From: Ruegeria lacuscaerulensis
GTDB lineage: Bacteria > Pseudomonadota > Alphaproteobacteria > Rhodobacterales > Rhodobacteraceae
Length of the DNA: 64,000 nucleotides
Direction of reading: 5' to 3'
NCBI RefSeq assembly: GCF_013031245.1
Contig: NZ_WPZL01000002.1
Span: 124,001 to 188,000, forward strand
Both the position numbers and the translations under genes were made by a program. Shown in pieces: positions 45,420 to 54,066 of this stretch. Below the pieces are notes generated by a model. That model did not search any database. It was not told the origin of the DNA and saw only the letters and a program-made list of their open reading frames with translations. Numbering within the stretch: the first letter of the stretch is position 1; every line of letters begins with the position of its first letter.

Positions 45420-46886
45420 ATGAGCAGTCTGGTACCGATCCGTTTTCAGGCCTTTGACGCGGATGTGATGGCGCAGGCCGAGGGGCGTGTGGCCATCATA
45501 ATTCCTGCTGATGGAAAAATGAGCCCCGCCGTACGCCGCGCCAATCGCCTGACCCGCGGTGCGGTGGCGCGGCTGGTGGAAAGCAAGCGGTTCGAAAAGG
45601 TGAAGACGGGCGAAGTGATCTCGCTGGCCTGGCCCGGTGGCATGGCGGCCGAGGCGCTGGATATCGTAATCCTGCCGCGCCGACCCGACCCGGCTGAGGC
45701 CCGCAAGGCAGGTGCCGCGCTGGCCAAACTGGCTGGCAGAAAAGCTCTGCTGGTGATGGCGGGCAATCAGGTCCGGACCGAGGATCTGGCCATGGGTATC
45801 GCGCTGCGCAGCTATGAGTTCGACGCGCACAAAACCAAAGAGTCGGACGAAGCCGGTGCTGTAACCATCAGCCATCAGAAAGCCGACGAGGTCGAGGCCG
45901 CCTTCGCCCCGCAATACGCGGTGGCCGACGGCGTGCGGATGACACGCGACCTGACCAACGAACCTGCCAACGTTCTGACCACTACCGAGTTCGCCGACCG
46001 TCTGGCTGAGATGAAAGAACTGGGGCTGGAGGTCGAGGTTCTGGATGAGGAAAAACTGACCGAGTTGGGTATGCGTACGCTACTGAGCGTCGGGCAGGGC
46101 TCGGTCAGCCCTTCGAAGGTCGTGGTGATGCAGTGGAAGGGGGGCGACAAGGATGACGCGCCGCTCGCTCTGGTTGGTAAGGGCGTCGTATTCGACACCG
46201 GTGGTATCTCGTTGAAACCGGCAGGCGGTATGGAAGATATGACCATGGACATGGGCGGTGCAGGTGTCGTTGCAGGCACCATGCGGGCGCTGGCCAAGCG
46301 CAAGGCCGAGGCCAACGTCGTGGGTCTGGTCGGCCTGGTCGAGAACATGCCCTCGGGCAACGCGATCCGCCCGGGCGACGTGGTCAAATCGATGAAAGGC
46401 GACACGGTCGAGATCATCAACACCGATGCCGAGGGCCGTTTGGTTCTGTGTGACGTGATGTGGTACGCGCAAGATCGGTTCAAGCCAGTGGGCATGATTG
46501 ATCTGGCTACACTGACCGGCGCGATCATCATCGGTCTGGGGCATGAGAATGCGGGCGTGTTCTCGAACAACGACACGTTCTGCGACGCCTTTCTGAAATC
46601 GGCCAGGGCCGAGGATGAAGGCGCGTGGCGGATGCCGCTGGGCGAGGCCTATGACAAGCAGTTGAAGTCGCGCATCGCTGACATGAAAAACGTTGGCGGG
46701 CGACCTGCGGGCTCGGTCACCGCTGCTCAGTTCCTGCAGCGATTTGTAAAAGACGAGACGCCGTGGATTCACCTGGATATCGCGGGGGTCGCATCGGTGA
46801 CGTCCGAGACGTCCTATGCGCCAAAAGGTGCCACCGGCTGGGGCGTACGTGCGCTGAGCCGCTTTGTGCAGGACAACTTTGAGTAA
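45420..46886 (+). CDS. pepA: Leucyl aminopeptidase
   Basis: A 488-residue M17 cytosol aminopeptidase. The C-terminal catalytic domain has V-G-K-G-V-V-F-D-T-G-G-I-S-L-K-P (zinc-binding Lys/Asp), the signature N-T-D-A-E-G-R-L-V-L near residues 340-349, and M-D-M-G-G-A. It removes N-terminal residues from peptides; some homologues also bind DNA. GAGG precedes the ATG. In many proteobacteria pepA is followed by holC, as here (4-base gap), and is divergent from lptF; in this window the divergent neighbour is lptG. Confidence 0.95.
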   Translation: MSSLVPIRFQAFDADVMAQAEGRVAIIIPADGKMSPAVRRANRLTRGAVARLVESKRFEKVKTGEVISLAWPGGMAAEALDIVILPRRPDPAEARKAGAALAKLAGRKALLVMAGNQVRTEDLAMGIALRSYEFDAHKTKESDEAGAVTISHQKADEVEAAFAPQYAVADGVRMTRDLTNEPANVLTTTEFADRLAEMKELGLEVEVLDEEKLTELGMRTLLSVGQGSVSPSKVVVMQWKGGDKDDAPLALVGKGVVFDTGGISLKPAGGMEDMTMDMGGAGVVAGTMRALAKRKAEANVVGLVGLVENMPSGNAIRPGDVVKSMKGDTVEIINTDAEGRLVLCDVMWYAQDRFKPVGMIDLATLTGAIIIGLGHENAGVFSNNDTFCDAFLKSARAEDEGAWRMPLGEAYDKQLKSRIADMKNVGGRPAGSVTAAQFLQRFVKDETPWIHLDIAGVASVTSETSYAPKGATGWGVRALSRFVQDNFE

Positions 46887-46890
46887 GCAC

Positions 46891-47349
46891 ATGGGCGCAG
46901 TCTATTTCTACCACCTGACCCGCCAGCCGCTTGAGCACACCTTGCCGGTGCTGCTGGACAAGGCGCGGCAGGCCGGGTGGAAAATTGCCGTGCGGGGCAC
47001 CGATCCTGCGCGGATGGACTGGCTGGATGAAAAGCTGTGGCTGGGCCCCGATGACGGGTTCCAGCCGCATGGTCGCGCGGGTGGCCCGCATGACGCGGCG
47101 CAGCCCATCCTGCTGACGACCGGAACCGAGGCAGCGAACGACCCGGCCTGTGTGATGGCGGTGGACGGTGCAACGGTCAGTCCGGACGAGGTGGCTAGAC
47201 TGGAACGGGTATGCGTCCTGTTCGACGGGCTGGACCCGCAGGCCGTCCAGCACGCGCGGGGGCAGTGGAAAGCGCTGACCGGTGCGGGGTGTGCCGCACA
47301 ATACTGGTCCGAGGAATCAGGGCGGTGGGAGAAGAAGGCCGAAGCCTAA
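46891..47349 (+). CDS. holC: DNA polymerase III subunit chi
   Basis: A 152-residue clamp-loader accessory protein. The opening G-A-V-Y-F-Y-H-L-T, L-L-D-K-A-R-Q-A-G-W-K-I-A-V near 24-37, the D-E-K-L-W segment and the C-terminal Q-Y-W-S-E-E-S-G-R-W-E-K-K-A are typical for HolC of this group, which links the polymerase III clamp loader to single-strand-binding protein. A TTG at 46879, overlapping pepA, is an alternative start. It follows pepA in the same transcript. Confidence 0.9.
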   Translation: MGAVYFYHLTRQPLEHTLPVLLDKARQAGWKIAVRGTDPARMDWLDEKLWLGPDDGFQPHGRAGGPHDAAQPILLTTGTEAANDPACVMAVDGATVSPDEVARLERVCVLFDGLDPQAVQHARGQWKALTGAGCAAQYWSEESGRWEKKAEA

Positions 47350-47386
47350 GGTATTGGCTTCTAAGTAAATCTCAGGAGAGTGACAG

Positions 47387-48433
47387 ATGGAAATGAAGCC
47401 ATTGGGGCGCACCGGGATTCAGGTGTCGGATTTGTGTCTGGGTACAATGACGTTCGGCACGCAAACATCTGAGGCGGACGCTCATACACAAATGAGTATC
47501 GCGCTGGACGCTGGAATCAACTTCATCGATGCCGCCGAGATGTATCCGGTAAACCCGGTCTCAAAGGAAACCATCGGGCGTACCGAAGAGATACTGGGCA
47601 ACTGGAACGCGGCCAATCCAGCGCGACGTGGCGACTATGTACTGGCAACCAAACATTCCGGTGCCGGTTTCGCCCATGTCCGTGATGGCGCGCCGATTTC
47701 GGCGCAGACGATCCATGAAGCCATCGAAGGCTCACTGCGAAGATTGCGGACCGATTGCATCGACCTTTATCAGTTTCACTGGCCGAACCGGGGCAGCTAT
47801 ATGTTCCGGCAGAACTGGAACTATTCACCGTCCGGGCACAACACCGAAGAGGTTCTGGACAATATGCAGGAGTGCCTGGAGGCCCTGCAGTTTCAGGTCG
47901 ACAAGGGCAATATCCGCGCATTTGGCCTGTCGAATGAAAGCGCCTGGGGCACAGGGCAATGGCTGCGGCTGGCCGAGCAGATGGGCGCCCCCCGCGTAGC
48001 CTCTGTGCAAAACGAGTACTCACTGCTGTGCCGTCATTTCGATACTGATATGGCCGAACTCAGCGTGCATGAGGATGTTGGACTGATGGCCTTCTCTCCG
48101 TTGGGGGCTGGATTCCTGACGGGGAAGTACCAGGGAGGTGCGGTGCCGGAAGGATCACGCATGTCGCTCGTGCCGCAAATGGGCGGGCGCGTTTCGAACC
48201 GGGTGTTCCTTGCGGTTGCGGCCTATCTGGAGATTGCCGAGAGGCATGGGTTGGATCCGATACATATGGCATTGGCCTGGTGCCGGACGCGGCGCTTCGT
48301 GATGTCAGCCATTTTCGGGGCGACCTCGGTGGAACAGTTACAGCATATTCTGGCAGGGAAGGATCTGCAGCTGCCGGATGAGATTCTGGCTGAAATCAGT
48401 CAGGCGCACCGCGCGAACCCAATGCCGTTCTAG
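47387..48433 (+). CDS. Aldo/keto reductase, Tas-type
   Basis: A 348-residue NADPH-dependent aldo/keto reductase with a TIM-barrel fold. Catalytic Asp and Tyr appear in F-I-D-A-A-E-M-Y-P (near 45-53), the active-site Lys in A-T-K-H-S-G, and a histidine in Y-Q-F-H-W-P. The insert L-Y-Q-F-H-W-P-N-R and the A-E-M-Y-P-V segment resemble E. coli Tas. CAGGAG precedes the ATG. It ends 38 bases before the convergent GlxA-type regulator; a hairpin GGGGC/GCCCC at 48433-48446 lies at its end. No link to the carnitine genes is apparent. Confidence 0.85.
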   Translation: MEMKPLGRTGIQVSDLCLGTMTFGTQTSEADAHTQMSIALDAGINFIDAAEMYPVNPVSKETIGRTEEILGNWNAANPARRGDYVLATKHSGAGFAHVRDGAPISAQTIHEAIEGSLRRLRTDCIDLYQFHWPNRGSYMFRQNWNYSPSGHNTEEVLDNMQECLEALQFQVDKGNIRAFGLSNESAWGTGQWLRLAEQMGAPRVASVQNEYSLLCRHFDTDMAELSVHEDVGLMAFSPLGAGFLTGKYQGGAVPEGSRMSLVPQMGGRVSNRVFLAVAAYLEIAERHGLDPIHMALAWCRTRRFVMSAIFGATSVEQLQHILAGKDLQLPDEILAEISQAHRANPMPF

Positions 48434-48470
48434 GGGCACTGGCCCCCGGAGGGGCATTGGACAGACACGC

Positions 48471-49457
48471 TTAGTGATGGGTCGGCTGTGCCCGATCCTG
48501 ACGCAAGTCGCGCGCGGACAAACCGTGGGCCGTTCGGAAGGCGCGGGCGAAACTGGACTGTGAGGCAAAGCCGGTGGCCAGCGCAACGTCCATCAGGGAC
48601 ATATCGGTGTCGGTGACCAGACGGCGCGCCTCGGCCAGGCGCAGTTGCAGATAGTGGTCCTGCGGCGTGGTGTTCAGGCGCAGCCGGAATTGTTGCTGTA
48701 GTGTGCGGCTGCTGGTGCCCAATGTCTCGGCGATATCAGCCAGAGGAAGGGGATCGTCGAGGGACGATTCCATCAGCGTGTTGGCCTTGGCGGTCAAAGC
48801 GGTGTGGCGATGCGGGGCGCCAGTCCGGCTTTGCGGTTTTGAGGGCTCAGGCGCGCCATCATAGAGGAACAGTCCAGAGACACGCGCAGCAAAGCCTGCG
48901 CCGTGCCGCGCAGCGATAATGTGCAGCATCATTTCAACGGCCGGGATCGCGCCGCCGGAGGTCAGTCGATTGCCCGATACGGTGAACCGGTCAGGGCGTA
49001 CGTCGATCTCGGGGAAACGTGCAGCGAAATTGTCCAGATCTTCCCAATGGGTGGTAGCGGCGTGACCGTCCAGCAGCCCGGCTTCGGCCAGCAGCCAGGG
49101 GCCGCCGTCGATCCCGGCCATGGTTGCGCCGGTACCAGCGATGCGGCGCAGACCGGCCAGTAGGCTGGGGGTCGCGTGACGGGCCAGCTGGAACCCGGCC
49201 ACGACGATCATCAGGTCGCAGCTTTGCAGCCTTGCCAAAGGGATGCCGGGCACGTTCAGGGCACTGGTCAGCATCGCAGGTTCAGCCGTCGCGGTCACGT
49301 AATCCCAATCAAAGGCAGGCCGATCTGCCAATCGGTTTGCCGCCCGCATCGGATCGACCGCCGAGGCGAAACTTAGCGTGTTGCATTCATCAAGAACCAG
49401 CACGGCCGTTTTCAGGGCGCGATGTTCGGGTTGAAGTATGTTTTTTGCGGATTTCAT
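48471..49457 (-). CDS. GlxA/CdhR-type AraC-family regulator of carnitine genes
   Basis: A 328-residue regulator with an N-terminal DJ-1/PfpI-like domain (about 15-190) and a C-terminal AraC helix-turn-helix (about 220-320; S-L-M-D-V-A-L-A-T-G-F-A-S-Q-S-S-F-A-R-A-F marks the second helix pair). This is the layout of Pseudomonas CdhR, which activates carnitine dehydrogenase genes. Its divergent position next to the carnitine cluster and direct repeats between them support the same job. ATG at 49457 fits the family; a second ATG at 49514 gives 19 extra residues. Neither has a strong ribosome-binding site. Confidence 0.8.
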   Translation of the reverse strand: MKSAKNILQPEHRALKTAVLVLDECNTLSFASAVDPMRAANRLADRPAFDWDYVTATAEPAMLTSALNVPGIPLARLQSCDLMIVVAGFQLARHATPSLLAGLRRIAGTGATMAGIDGGPWLLAEAGLLDGHAATTHWEDLDNFAARFPEIDVRPDRFTVSGNRLTSGGAIPAVEMMLHIIAARHGAGFAARVSGLFLYDGAPEPSKPQSRTGAPHRHTALTAKANTLMESSLDDPLPLADIAETLGTSSRTLQQQFRLRLNTTPQDHYLQLRLAEARRLVTDTDMSLMDVALATGFASQSSFARAFRTAHGLSARDLRQDRAQPTHH

Positions 49458-49541
49458 CAAGTCTGATTCGCATTCTGGCAAGTGTTTCCACAAGGCTGCG
49501 TCAGAGTCGGGCATGAACGCAAATCGGAATCCGGGGAGAAG

Positions 49542-49586
49542 CCTGGGGAAAACCCAAGGCAAAACCGGGTATAACTTGGGGAAAAC
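49542..49586. promoter_or_regulatory. Direct repeats TGGGGAAAAC, possible regulator sites
   Basis: TGGGGAAAAC occurs at 49544-49553 and again at 49577-49586, 33 bases apart (about three turns), between the GlxA-type regulator and the BKACE gene. AraC-family activators commonly bind such repeats. The second copy also supplies part of the ribosome-binding site, so some of the match may be coincidental. Confidence 0.4.
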
Positions 49587-49589
49587 GCC

Positions 49590-50504
49590 ATGCCACTGGA
49601 AATGAACCGCGAAGTCTTTATCACCTGCGCTGTCACCGGCTCGGGCGGCACGCAGGATCGCAGCCCGCACGTGCCGCGATCGCCGCAGCAAATTGCCGAC
49701 AGTGCGATCGCTGCAGCCAAGGCGGGCGCAGCGGTGGTGCATTGCCATGTGCGCGACACCGAGACCGGCGTGCCCAGCCGCCGTCTGGACCTGTATCGCG
49801 AGGTGACGGACCGCATCCGCGACGCCGATGTGGACGTTGTTTTGAACCTGACCGCTGGTATGGGCGGTGACATCGTGTTCGGCGGTGTCGAAAGCCCGTT
49901 CCCGGTCGTCGAAGGCACGGACATGGTCGGTGCGACTGAGCGTGTGGCGCATATCGCGGAATGCCTGCCAGAAATCTGCACGCTGGACTGCGGCACCATG
50001 AACTTTGCCGAGGCCGACTATGTCATGACCAACACGCCCGGAGCCCTGCGGGCGATGGGGCAGATGATGACCGATTTGGGCGTGAAGCCCGAGATTGAGG
50101 CCTTTGACACCGGACATCTTTGGTTCGCCAAGCAGTTGGTGAAGGAAGGCATTCTGGAGCCTAACGCTCTGGTCCAGCTGTGCATGGGCGTGCCATGGGG
50201 GGCTCCGGACGATCTGAACACCTTCATGGCGATGGTGAACAACGTGCCGGATGACTGGACCTTCAGTGCGTTTTCGCTGGGGCGCAATGAAATGCCCTAT
50301 GTCGCGGCGTCGGTGCTGGCCGGCGGCAACGTACGCGTGGGGCTCGAGGATAACCTGTGGTTGGATAAAGGTGTTCTGGCCGAGAACTGGCAACTGGTAG
50401 AGCGGGCCGTAACCATTATCGAGAACATGGGGGCCCGGGTGATCGGCCCGCAGGAAGTGCGTGAGAAGCTGGGGCTGGTGAAACGCGCGCCGGTTGCGAA
50501 GTGA
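49590..50504 (+). CDS. BKACE-family dehydrocarnitine cleavage enzyme
   Basis: A 304-residue DUF849/BKACE enzyme. The family's N-terminal V-F-I-T-C-A-V-T-G-S-G (near 9-19), A-A-V-V-H-C-H-V-R-D (zinc-binding histidines, near 47-56), L-N-L-T-A-G and the E-x-F-D-T-G-H segment are visible. BKACEs condense a beta-keto acid with acetyl-CoA; the carnitine branch turns 3-dehydrocarnitine into betainyl-CoA and acetoacetate. The next gene, carnitine dehydrogenase fused to a thioesterase, fixes this substrate. An ATG at 49602 is a possible alternative start. Confidence 0.87.
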   Translation: MPLEMNREVFITCAVTGSGGTQDRSPHVPRSPQQIADSAIAAAKAGAAVVHCHVRDTETGVPSRRLDLYREVTDRIRDADVDVVLNLTAGMGGDIVFGGVESPFPVVEGTDMVGATERVAHIAECLPEICTLDCGTMNFAEADYVMTNTPGALRAMGQMMTDLGVKPEIEAFDTGHLWFAKQLVKEGILEPNALVQLCMGVPWGAPDDLNTFMAMVNNVPDDWTFSAFSLGRNEMPYVAASVLAGGNVRVGLEDNLWLDKGVLAENWQLVERAVTIIENMGARVIGPQEVREKLGLVKRAPVAK

Positions 50505-50516
50505 ATTTGGGTTGGA

Positions 50517-50566
50517 TTGGGGGCCAGCCCCCAAACCCCCGGAGAATTTTGAAAAGATGAAGAGCC
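50517..50566. repeat. Hairpin-bearing roseobacter intergenic repeat, copy 2
   Basis: TTGGGGGC and GCCCCCAA form an 8-bp arm (50517-50534), followed by CCCCCGGAGAATTTT and AAAAGATGAAG. The same kind of element appears at 39673-39710. Here it sits between two carnitine genes and might pause transcription or stabilise mRNA. Confidence 0.5.
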
Positions 50567-50590
50567 GGAATTGATTTGGGGAGGAGAGCA

Positions 50591-52054
50591 ATGAAAACAG
50601 CAGCTATCATCGGTGGTGGTGTAATCGGCGGCGGATGGGCCGCCAGATTTCTACTCAATGGTTGGGATGTGCGGGTGTTCGACCCGGACCCGGAAGCCGA
50701 GCGCAAGATTGGTGAGGTTCTGGACAATGCGCGCCGATCACTGCCGGGACTGAGCGACGTACATTTGCCGCCCGAAGGCGTGCTGAGCTTTCACGACAAT
50801 TTGGCCGAGGCCGTACAGGGAGCGACCTGGATTCAAGAGAGCGTGCCGGAACGGTTGGACCTGAAGCTGAAGGTTTACAAAGGCTTGCAAGAGGCATGTG
50901 ATGCGGACGCGATCATCGGCTCCTCGACCAGCGGGTTCAAACCGTCAGAATTGCAGGAGGGCGCGTTGCGCCCCGAGCAGATCGTGGTAACGCACCCGTT
51001 CAACCCGGTTTACCTGTTGCCTTTGATCGAACTGGTGCCGACCGACAAAAACGCGCCGGAGATGATTGAACGGGCCAAGGATCTGCTGACCTCGGTCGGG
51101 TTCTTCCCGCTTCACGTCAAGAAAGAGATCGACGCGCATATCGCCGACCGGTTCCTTGAGGCCGTGTGGCGCGAGGCCCTGTGGCTGGTCAAGGACGGCA
51201 TAGCCACGACAGAAGAGATCGACGAAGCGATCCGCATGGGCTTTGGTATCCGCTGGGCGCAGATGGGCCTGTTCGAGACCTACCGCGTGGCCGGGGGTGA
51301 GGCCGGGATGCGGCATTTCATGGCGCAATTCGGTCCGGCGTTGAAATGGCCATGGACCAAACTGATGGATGTGCCCGACTTCACCGACGAACTGGTCGAT
51401 ATGATCGCGGAGCAATCCGATGCGCAGTCTGGGATGTATTCGATCCGCGAGTTGGAGCGCATTCGCGACAATAACCTTGTTGGTATGATGCGGGCGCTCA
51501 AGGCACAGAACTACGGCGCAGGCGCGGTGTTGAACCAGCACGATATGCGGCTGAAGCCCGGCGCGTTGCCGACGTTGAATCAGGCGGATCTTAGCCAGCC
51601 GATCCTAACCCTGTCCCGCGCCGTGCCGCTGGACTGGACCGACTATAACGGCCACATGAACGAGGCGCGCTATCTTGAGGCCTTTGCCGCCGCGACTGAC
51701 CGGTTCATGGAGATCATCGGCTGTGATGCGGATTACATCGCATCGGGCGGCAGCTATTTCACGGCGGAGAATCACATACGGTATGTTGACGAGGCCCATG
51801 CAGGCGCCAAGATTGAGGTGCGCACGCAAATGCTGTTGGGGCAGGGCAAGAAGCTACACGTGTTCCACAGCATGTATGAGGGCGACAAGCTGCTGGCGAC
51901 GGGCGAGAGTTTCCTGTTGCATGTCAGCCTGGAAACCCGTCGCCCAAGTGCCCCGTCGGCCCAGATCGAAGCGGCAATGGCCCGCATTGCCAAAGCACAG
52001 GCCGATTTGCCTTATCCGGAAGGTGCGGGTGCTGCCATCCGCAAACCAGCATGA
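50591..52054 (+). CDS. L-carnitine dehydrogenase fused to betainyl-CoA thioesterase
   Basis: A 487-residue two-domain protein. Residues 1-320 are a 3-hydroxyacyl-CoA dehydrogenase-type NAD enzyme: Rossmann G-G-G-V-I-G-G-G-W-A (8-17), the V-T-H-P-F-N-P-V-Y-L-L-P catalytic histidine region and the helical domain. Residues 340-465 form a hotdog thioesterase (D-W-T-D-Y-N-G-H-M-N-E-A-R-Y near 356-369). The same fusion is known in rhizobial carnitine dehydrogenases. It oxidises L-carnitine to 3-dehydrocarnitine, while the thioesterase releases glycine betaine from betainyl-CoA. GAGGAGAG precedes the ATG. It overlaps the SDR gene by 4 bases. Confidence 0.9.
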   Translation: MKTAAIIGGGVIGGGWAARFLLNGWDVRVFDPDPEAERKIGEVLDNARRSLPGLSDVHLPPEGVLSFHDNLAEAVQGATWIQESVPERLDLKLKVYKGLQEACDADAIIGSSTSGFKPSELQEGALRPEQIVVTHPFNPVYLLPLIELVPTDKNAPEMIERAKDLLTSVGFFPLHVKKEIDAHIADRFLEAVWREALWLVKDGIATTEEIDEAIRMGFGIRWAQMGLFETYRVAGGEAGMRHFMAQFGPALKWPWTKLMDVPDFTDELVDMIAEQSDAQSGMYSIRELERIRDNNLVGMMRALKAQNYGAGAVLNQHDMRLKPGALPTLNQADLSQPILTLSRAVPLDWTDYNGHMNEARYLEAFAAATDRFMEIIGCDADYIASGGSYFTAENHIRYVDEAHAGAKIEVRTQMLLGQGKKLHVFHSMYEGDKLLATGESFLLHVSLETRRPSAPSAQIEAAMARIAKAQADLPYPEGAGAAIRKPA

Positions 52055-52812
52055 GCGGACGTGTTCTAATCACGGCCGGCGCGTCAGGCGTCGGCAGGGC
52101 AATGGCCGAGGCGTTTGACGCTGCAGGGGCGCAGGTTTGGGTGGCCGATGTTGACTCGACCGCTATGTCCAACTGCCCTGCGCATTGGCAACGGTCCGAG
52201 GTAAATGTGGCGGACGAGTCCGCCGTTGCCTCTCTGTTCGAAGATGTGCAGGCAGAATGGGGTGGGCTGGATACGCTGTGCGCAAATGCAGGTATCGCAG
52301 GCCCAACGGCTTTGGTCGAAGACGTGGCCCTTGAGGACTGGCAGGCCTGTCTTGCTGTGAATCTGGAAGGCGCGTTTTTGTGCTCGAAATTCGCCGCTCC
52401 GATCCTGAAACAGCAGGGTAGCGGAGCGGTGGTGATCACATCCTCGACCGCCGGCCAGTATGGCTATCCCAATCGGGCACCCTATGCCGCGGCGAAATGG
52501 GGCGTGATCGGGCTTGCCAAGACCCTGGCGATGGAACTTGGTCCGCATGGCGTTCGGTGCAACGTCATCTGTCCCGGTGCCGTCGAAGGTCCCCGGATGG
52601 AGGGAGTTCTGGCCCGCGAGGCGGATGCCAAGGGTATGACCCGGGACCAAGTCTATGAGGGCTACGCCTCGGGCACCTCAATGGGTCGCTTTGTCGAAGG
52701 TCGGGATATTGCCAATATGGCCGTGTTCCTCGCCTCGGATGCGGCGCGGCTGGTGTCTGGCCAGGTGATTGCCGTGGACGGTCATACAGTGAACCCCGAC
52801 CCGAAAATCTAG
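52051..52812 (+). CDS. SDR family oxidoreductase in carnitine operon
   Basis: A 253-residue short-chain dehydrogenase with the NAD-binding T-A-G-A-S-G-V-G-R-A motif (8-17), N-A-G-I-A near 87, the catalytic Ser in T-S-S-T-A and Y-A-A-A-K (about 151-155). Its ATG overlaps the stop of the carnitine dehydrogenase (ATGA), so it is co-translated with that enzyme. Oxidation of D-carnitine, or reduction of acetoacetate to 3-hydroxybutyrate, would both fit, but neither can be read from the sequence. The dehydrogenase fold itself is certain. Confidence 0.83.
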   Translation: MSGRVLITAGASGVGRAMAEAFDAAGAQVWVADVDSTAMSNCPAHWQRSEVNVADESAVASLFEDVQAEWGGLDTLCANAGIAGPTALVEDVALEDWQACLAVNLEGAFLCSKFAAPILKQQGSGAVVITSSTAGQYGYPNRAPYAAAKWGVIGLAKTLAMELGPHGVRCNVICPGAVEGPRMEGVLAREADAKGMTRDQVYEGYASGTSMGRFVEGRDIANMAVFLASDAARLVSGQVIAVDGHTVNPDPKI

Positions 52813-52818
52813 ATGTCG

Positions 52819-53001
52819 TCAGCCCTGATTTGGCCCGCGAATCTGGCGGATGGACTGGCGAACCGCCTGCCAGTCCTGAGCTTCCTGCGTGTTCCCGGCA
52901 GCTTCGCATTCGCGCATCTTTTGCGCGGCTTCAGCCTCGGCCCGGTCACCATGCGCTGCATAGAGGGCTCGTGCGTATTGAGCGGCTTTCATTGCGTCCA
53001 T
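52819..53001 (-). CDS. Small conserved alphaproteobacterial protein, 60 residues
   Basis: A 60-residue helical protein: A-M-K-A-A-Q-Y-A-R-A-L-Y-A-A-H-G-D-R-A-E-A in the first half and W-Q-A-V-R-Q-S-I-R-Q-I-R-G near the end. The ATG at 53001 has a GGAGG-type site. I recall similar small proteins in other roseobacters, but know no function. It is convergent with the SDR gene, 6 bases away, and faces the XRE regulator gene on the same strand upstream. Confidence 0.7.
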   Translation of the reverse strand: MDAMKAAQYARALYAAHGDRAEAEAAQKMRECEAAGNTQEAQDWQAVRQSIRQIRGPNQG

Positions 53002-53080
53002 TCCTGTCGTCCTCCGTCTGTTGTCGGAATGCCCGAAGGTTCGCGCCGGTAGACGATAGCACAAGTTGCGCGTGTGCGCA

Positions 53081-53959
53081 TCATTCGGTCGGTAATGAGC
53101 CGGAAATCGCCGCGCGCAATTGTCTGAGGTGGTCCGGGAAATCCCGCGCGGTCAGATCAGCCTCGCGCACCAAAGTGTCGAAATGGCGGGTAAAAGTCTC
53201 GATCCGATCGCGGTCGCGAAATGCCATATAGTGGCTGCCTGCGTAAAACACGCAGAGCAGCGGGCCGAAGATCGTTACCGGTGCCGAATAGAGCCGTTTG
53301 GCATCAAAAAGATAAATGCGCATCCGGGGGTAGAGCTGCTGACAAAGCGCCAGAAGGTGGTCAATCTGCTCCAGCCGGATTTTGGGGCAGAGCCCCTCGT
53401 AATACCCGGTGGCGTTGGCGAAACTGTCGATTTCATACAGAGGCATGGCAATTTCATAGTCAGACTGTGCACTACGCATCCATGTCAGACGGTCCGCTGA
53501 CGCCCCAATAGCCTGGTCCGCAGTTCGGCCAAGATGCGGAGCGTATTCCCATTCCAACACCATGCGGGTCTTTAACATATCGGGCAATGTGGCTGGAACA
53601 TAACGGATTTTGTAGCCTGCTGCCTCCTTATGCCACTCGAAAATACGCTCATCGACCAACGCGCGGGGGGCTTCCGCCATTGTCAGAGAGCTGGCCAGCA
53701 GCTCTGCTGCGCTTTCGGGTCGGTCGGAGAGGCAAAGAAGCCAATCGGCTGACACGCCGAGCGCCGAGGCGCAGCTGCCCACCACATGGGCGTTCGGCAA
53801 CCGTGCGCCTTCATCGGTCAAAAGCTGAGAAACGGTCGAGCGATCAACCCCGATTTGGCGCGCCAGCGCGCTTTGGCTGACGTTGCGATCCTCCATGGCG
53901 CGGGCCAAGCGAAGGCGAAACTGCGCTGCACGGTCTCGTTTGTCGATTTTATCCTGCAT
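53081..53959 (-). CDS. XRE-family helix-turn-helix regulator with unknown C-terminal domain
   Basis: A 292-residue protein. Residues 14-72 form an XRE/Cro helix-turn-helix: V-S-Q-S-A-L-A-R-Q-I-G-V-D-R-S-T-V-S-Q-L is the core. The remaining 220 residues resemble no domain I know and contain several aromatic-rich segments (V-L-E-W-E-Y-A-P-H-L, Y-E-I-A-M-P-L-Y-E). This could sense a ligand. It is divergent from the DUF2061/desaturase pair, with a 107-base gap that may hold its target site. Confidence 0.75.
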   Translation of the reverse strand: MQDKIDKRDRAAQFRLRLARAMEDRNVSQSALARQIGVDRSTVSQLLTDEGARLPNAHVVGSCASALGVSADWLLCLSDRPESAAELLASSLTMAEAPRALVDERIFEWHKEAAGYKIRYVPATLPDMLKTRMVLEWEYAPHLGRTADQAIGASADRLTWMRSAQSDYEIAMPLYEIDSFANATGYYEGLCPKIRLEQIDHLLALCQQLYPRMRIYLFDAKRLYSAPVTIFGPLLCVFYAGSHYMAFRDRDRIETFTRHFDTLVREADLTARDFPDHLRQLRAAISGSLPTE

Positions 53960-54066
53960 GTGTTGGACTATATCTCAGTTGATGAATTTTGTTAATCATA
54001 TTCAGAATTTTCAACGAGTGCCAGAACCCGTAATTTTTAATGCATAACAACAATATGGGTGACGGA

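Noticed and set aside
48433-48454. GGGGC/GCCCC hairpin followed by CCGGAGGGG, a possible third copy of the intergenic repeat
   Set aside because: The TGAAG end is missing, and the match is limited to the G+C-rich part.
49458-50591. Long minus-strand frame extending the GlxA-type regulator to 706 codons
   Set aside because: The extension is the shadow of the BKACE gene on the other strand; codon pattern and homology support only the last 328 codons.
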